Position numbers and translations under genes: made by a program. Positions 62,174-64,000 of a stretch of 64,000 nucleotides of DNA are shown one piece after another. This DNA is from Thalassospira xianhensis MCCC 1A02616 (GTDB taxonomy: Bacteria; Pseudomonadota; Alphaproteobacteria; Rhodospirillales; Thalassospiraceae): positions 1 through 64,000 of the forward strand of contig NZ_JPWA01000025.1 of assembly GCF_003326475.1 (NCBI RefSeq). The letters run 5' to 3'. The notes beneath the pieces were generated by a model, which did not search any database, had not been told where the DNA came from, and worked only from the letters and a program-made list of their open reading frames with translations. Position 1 is the first letter of the stretch, and the number at the start of each line of letters is the position of its first letter.

Positions 62174-63178
62174 ATGGATAGTTTGCAGCCAATATTGGGC
62201 GAAGACCCCGTTTTTCTGGCCGCCCTTGAACATGTTTCACGTCTGGCGCCGATTGAACGGCCGTGTCTGGTGATCGGCGAACGCGGGTCGGGCAAGGAGC
62301 TGATTGCATCACGCCTGCATTATCTGTCCCGACGCTGGGGCGGCCCTCTGATCAAGGTCAATTGCGCAGCCCTGACCGAAAGCCTACTGGATACCGAGCT
62401 ATTCGGCCACGAGGCCGGCGCGTTTACCGGAGCCACCAAACGCCATGTCGGACGATTTGAACGCGCACATGGCGGCACCATTATTTTGGACGAAATCGCC
62501 ACCGCCAGCCCCATGGTGCAGGAAAAGCTTCTGCGCGTTGTTGAATACGGTGAAATAGAACGCGTTGGCGGTTCTGACGTAATTGAAGTCGATACCCGCG
62601 TGATTGGCGTGACCAATGAAAATCTGCGCGAACTGGCCCATCAGGAAAAATTCCGCGCCGACCTGCTTGATCGCCTTGCCTTTGATGTAATTGCCGTACC
62701 GCCACTTCGAGAACGATCCGATGATATTCTGCCGCTTGCCGAACAATTCGCCCTTGAAATGACCAAGCGTCTATCACGTTCCGTTTTTGCCGGCTTTACC
62801 CCCGCCGCAGCACGACAGCTTCTGACCCATTCATGGCCGGGCAATGTCCGCGAATTGCGCAACGCGGTTGAACGCAGCCTTTATCTGGCTGAAGATGACG
62901 AAAACCCGCTTGGGCGTATCGTACTTGATCCCTTTGCCAACATCTGGTCCGAAACCGGAGCCAAAACCGCCGCCCCAGCCAGGGCTACCCCCCCAAATTC
63001 AGGCGACGAAACCGGCTTCGACTTCAAATCAGAAGTCGCAGCCTTCGAAATTCGCCTTCTGGAAAAGGCACTGGCAGACAACGCCAACAATCAGACCGAA
63101 GCCGCCAAACAACTTGGCCTAAACTATCATCAATTCCGCCGATTGCTCGACAAACACAAACTGCTTCCCGGAAAATAG
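62174..63178 (+). CDS. pspF: Sigma-54 activator PspF
   Basis: A 334-residue enhancer-binding protein lacking an N-terminal sensor domain, as PspF does. Walker A is GERGSGKE at 35-42, the sigma-54 loop GAFTGA is at 82-87, Walker B is GGTIILDEIA, and [16 protein letters not shown] precedes a Fis-type helix-turn-helix ending TEAAKQLGLNYHQFRRLLDK. It drives pspABC when PspA releases it. The ATG at 62174 lies within a region that has no Shine-Dalgarno match; instead CGTTTTTCG is repeated twice (62148-62156, 62161-62169). The frame is open 36 codons upstream but these do not belong. Confidence 0.95.
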   Translation: MDSLQPILGEDPVFLAALEHVSRLAPIERPCLVIGERGSGKELIASRLHYLSRRWGGPLIKVNCAALTESLLDTELFGHEAGAFTGATKRHVGRFERAHGGTIILDEIATASPMVQEKLLRVVEYGEIERVGGSDVIEVDTRVIGVTNENLRELAHQEKFRADLLDRLAFDVIAVPPLRERSDDILPLAEQFALEMTKRLSRSVFAGFTPAAARQLLTHSWPGNVRELRNAVERSLYLAEDDENPLGRIVLDPFANIWSETGAKTAAPARATPPNSGDETGFDFKSEVAAFEIRLLEKALADNANNQTEAAKQLGLNYHQFRRLLDKHKLLPGK

Positions 63179-63193
63179 GCCCGGAGCACAGGA

Positions 63194-63649
63194 ATGTATC
63201 AGCCCCGTACCAAAAATTACTGCAAGTCCGATCCGGCCAAACGCTGGAACCTACCCGACAGGGTCTTTTTTGCCTGCGGTGCATGTCACATTCTCGCACA
63301 CGCCTTTATTGATCGGCACACAACAAGGACAATGCAGCCACTCTGGCTGCGCCCGTTTGAAGGTTATACTGGCAGCCATATTATCGTCATATGGAACGAG
63401 TGGGCGTTTGACTATCATGGTTATAGCAAGCGCACCGACCTAATCGCCCATTATTTCAAGCGGGCGAGACAACGCTGGCCGGGATGGAATGCAGAACTTA
63501 CCTTGCTGCCTCGTAACGTTCTGATATCGGAGCAAAAATCAAAGGAAATCAAAGGCCTTTGGTTACGCGAACCAGATCAGTTTCTTCACAACGCATTGCC
63601 CCGCGCCGAACGCTATCTAGATCGATTTGGCCCGCTACCCGGCATTTAA
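63194..63649 (+). CDS. Conserved hypothetical protein, 151 residues
   Basis: Not a family I can name. It is basic, soluble and without signal peptide; the segment [21 protein letters not shown] near residues 19-39 with a CGACH sequence looks like a conserved core rather than a heme site, since there is no export signal. [23 protein letters not shown] follows. The ATG has AGGA in front and lies 16 bases after pspF, so the two may be co-transcribed. Its stop overlaps the convergent acyl-CoA dehydrogenase stop by four bases. Confidence 0.75.
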   Translation: MYQPRTKNYCKSDPAKRWNLPDRVFFACGACHILAHAFIDRHTTRTMQPLWLRPFEGYTGSHIIVIWNEWAFDYHGYSKRTDLIAHYFKRARQRWPGWNAELTLLPRNVLISEQKSKEIKGLWLREPDQFLHNALPRAERYLDRFGPLPGI

Positions 63650-64000
63650 TCGGCCAGCGACCGCGCGATCACCATACGCTGGATGTCGGATGTGCCTTCA
63701 TAAATCTGGCACACCCGGACATCACGGTAAATCCGTTCGACCGGGAAGTCTTTCAGATAACCATAGCCACCGTGAATCTGGATCGCGGCAGAGCAAACCT
63801 GTTCGGCAATTTCGGACGCATAAAGCTTTGCCATGCAGGCCTCGGTCAGGCAGGGCTTGCCATCATCGCGCAACGCTGCTGCACGATGCACCAGCAACCG
63901 TGCCGCATCGATTTTGGTCGCCATATCGGCAAGGCGGAATGCCACCGCCTGATGATCAATGATCTTTTTACCGAACGTTTCGCGCTCATTGGCGTAATCG
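63646..64000 (-). CDS. Acyl-CoA dehydrogenase, C-terminal part (cut by window edge)
   Basis: The frame is open at the right edge. The visible 117 residues are the C-terminal helical domain of an acyl-CoA dehydrogenase: [43 protein letters not shown] and [14 protein letters not shown], where the conserved EGT glutamate region of the short-chain and isovaleryl-type branches is seen. These enzymes introduce the alpha-beta double bond in fatty acyl or branched acyl-CoA using FAD. The N-terminal half lies outside, so the substrate class cannot be fixed. Confidence 0.93.
   Translation of the reverse strand, partial: DYANERETFGKKIIDHQAVAFRLADMATKIDAARLLVHRAAALRDDGKPCLTEACMAKLYASEIAEQVCSAAIQIHGGYGYLKDFPVERIYRDVRVCQIYEGTSDIQRMVIARSLAD

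Noticed and set aside
63209-63320. CGACH in the hypothetical protein after pspF as a cytochrome c heme site
   Set aside because: CGACH has the CxxCH form, but the protein has no export signal and no cytochrome context, so heme attachment is unlikely; it is noted only as a conserved-looking core.

Overview
The window looks like chromosomal DNA of a free-living marine-type alphaproteobacterium, most likely Rhodospirillales close to Thalassospira. This is inferred from gene content and coding style: urease genes as ureDABC-EFG with separate ureA and ureB, an FAD-independent membrane urate oxidase (PuuD), a four-gene sdhCDAB operon, malyl-CoA/mesaconyl-CoA genes, BioMNY, and moderately GC-rich coding sequence. 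I see no rRNA, tRNA, insertion sequence, prophage or CRISPR array. Both ends cut genes: a sigma-54 activator at the left and an acyl-CoA dehydrogenase at the right.

Layout. 1-3.4 kb: sigma-54 activator (partial), 3-hydroxybutyrate dehydrogenase, and a HipBA toxin-antitoxin pair surrounded by five copies of a 14-bp element. 3.4-6.6 kb: LysR regulator divergent from glutathione-dependent formaldehyde oxidation genes (adhC, fghA). 6.6-8.5 kb: biotin ECF transporter bioYMN. 8.5-9.5 kb: a GC-rich stretch of about 0.8 kb with no convincing gene, and beside it a strong promoter facing a terminator (possible small RNA). 9.55-20.7 kb: urtABCDE-ureDABCEFG, 12 genes for high-affinity urea uptake and hydrolysis, with a sigma-54-type promoter and an NtrC-like palindrome before urtA. 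21-23 kb: LysR divergent from a Tat-exported metallo-beta-lactamase-fold protein. 23-44 kb: a long purine-catabolism region holding puuD, an acetylpolyamine amidohydrolase, a cytoplasmic chemoreceptor with an Aer-like PAS protein, a BMP-type purine/nucleoside ABC importer, guanine deaminase, xdhABC, uraH, and puuE-uraD-alc-allA. 43.6-50.4 kb: a HAD phosphatase, TPR lipoprotein, DUF4153 membrane protein, and sdhCDAB. 50.6-52.6 kb: MaoC-type hydratase and CitE-type lyase. 52.8-56.5 kb: a MarR-controlled AaeXAB-like efflux set. 56.6-60.2 kb: serine hydrolase, a secreted EndoU-type ribonuclease with a small acidic partner, and a DUF4143 ATPase. 60.4-63.2 kb: phage-shock genes pspABC divergent from pspF.

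How the genes work together. Guanine is deaminated to xanthine, XdhABC makes urate, PuuD, UraH and UraD convert urate to allantoin, PuuE gives allantoate, and allantoicase plus AllA release glyoxylate and two ureas. The urea can be hydrolysed by the nickel urease encoded 20 kb away, and the Urt transporter adds exogenous urea. The MaoC and CitE-like enzymes belong to a pathway that handles glyoxylate and C4-C5 CoA esters. The window is therefore largely a nitrogen-scavenging region.

The least expected items are the signal-peptide-bearing EndoU ribonuclease with its possible immunity partner, the repeated element around hipBA, and the promoter-terminator unit next to the empty GC-rich stretch.
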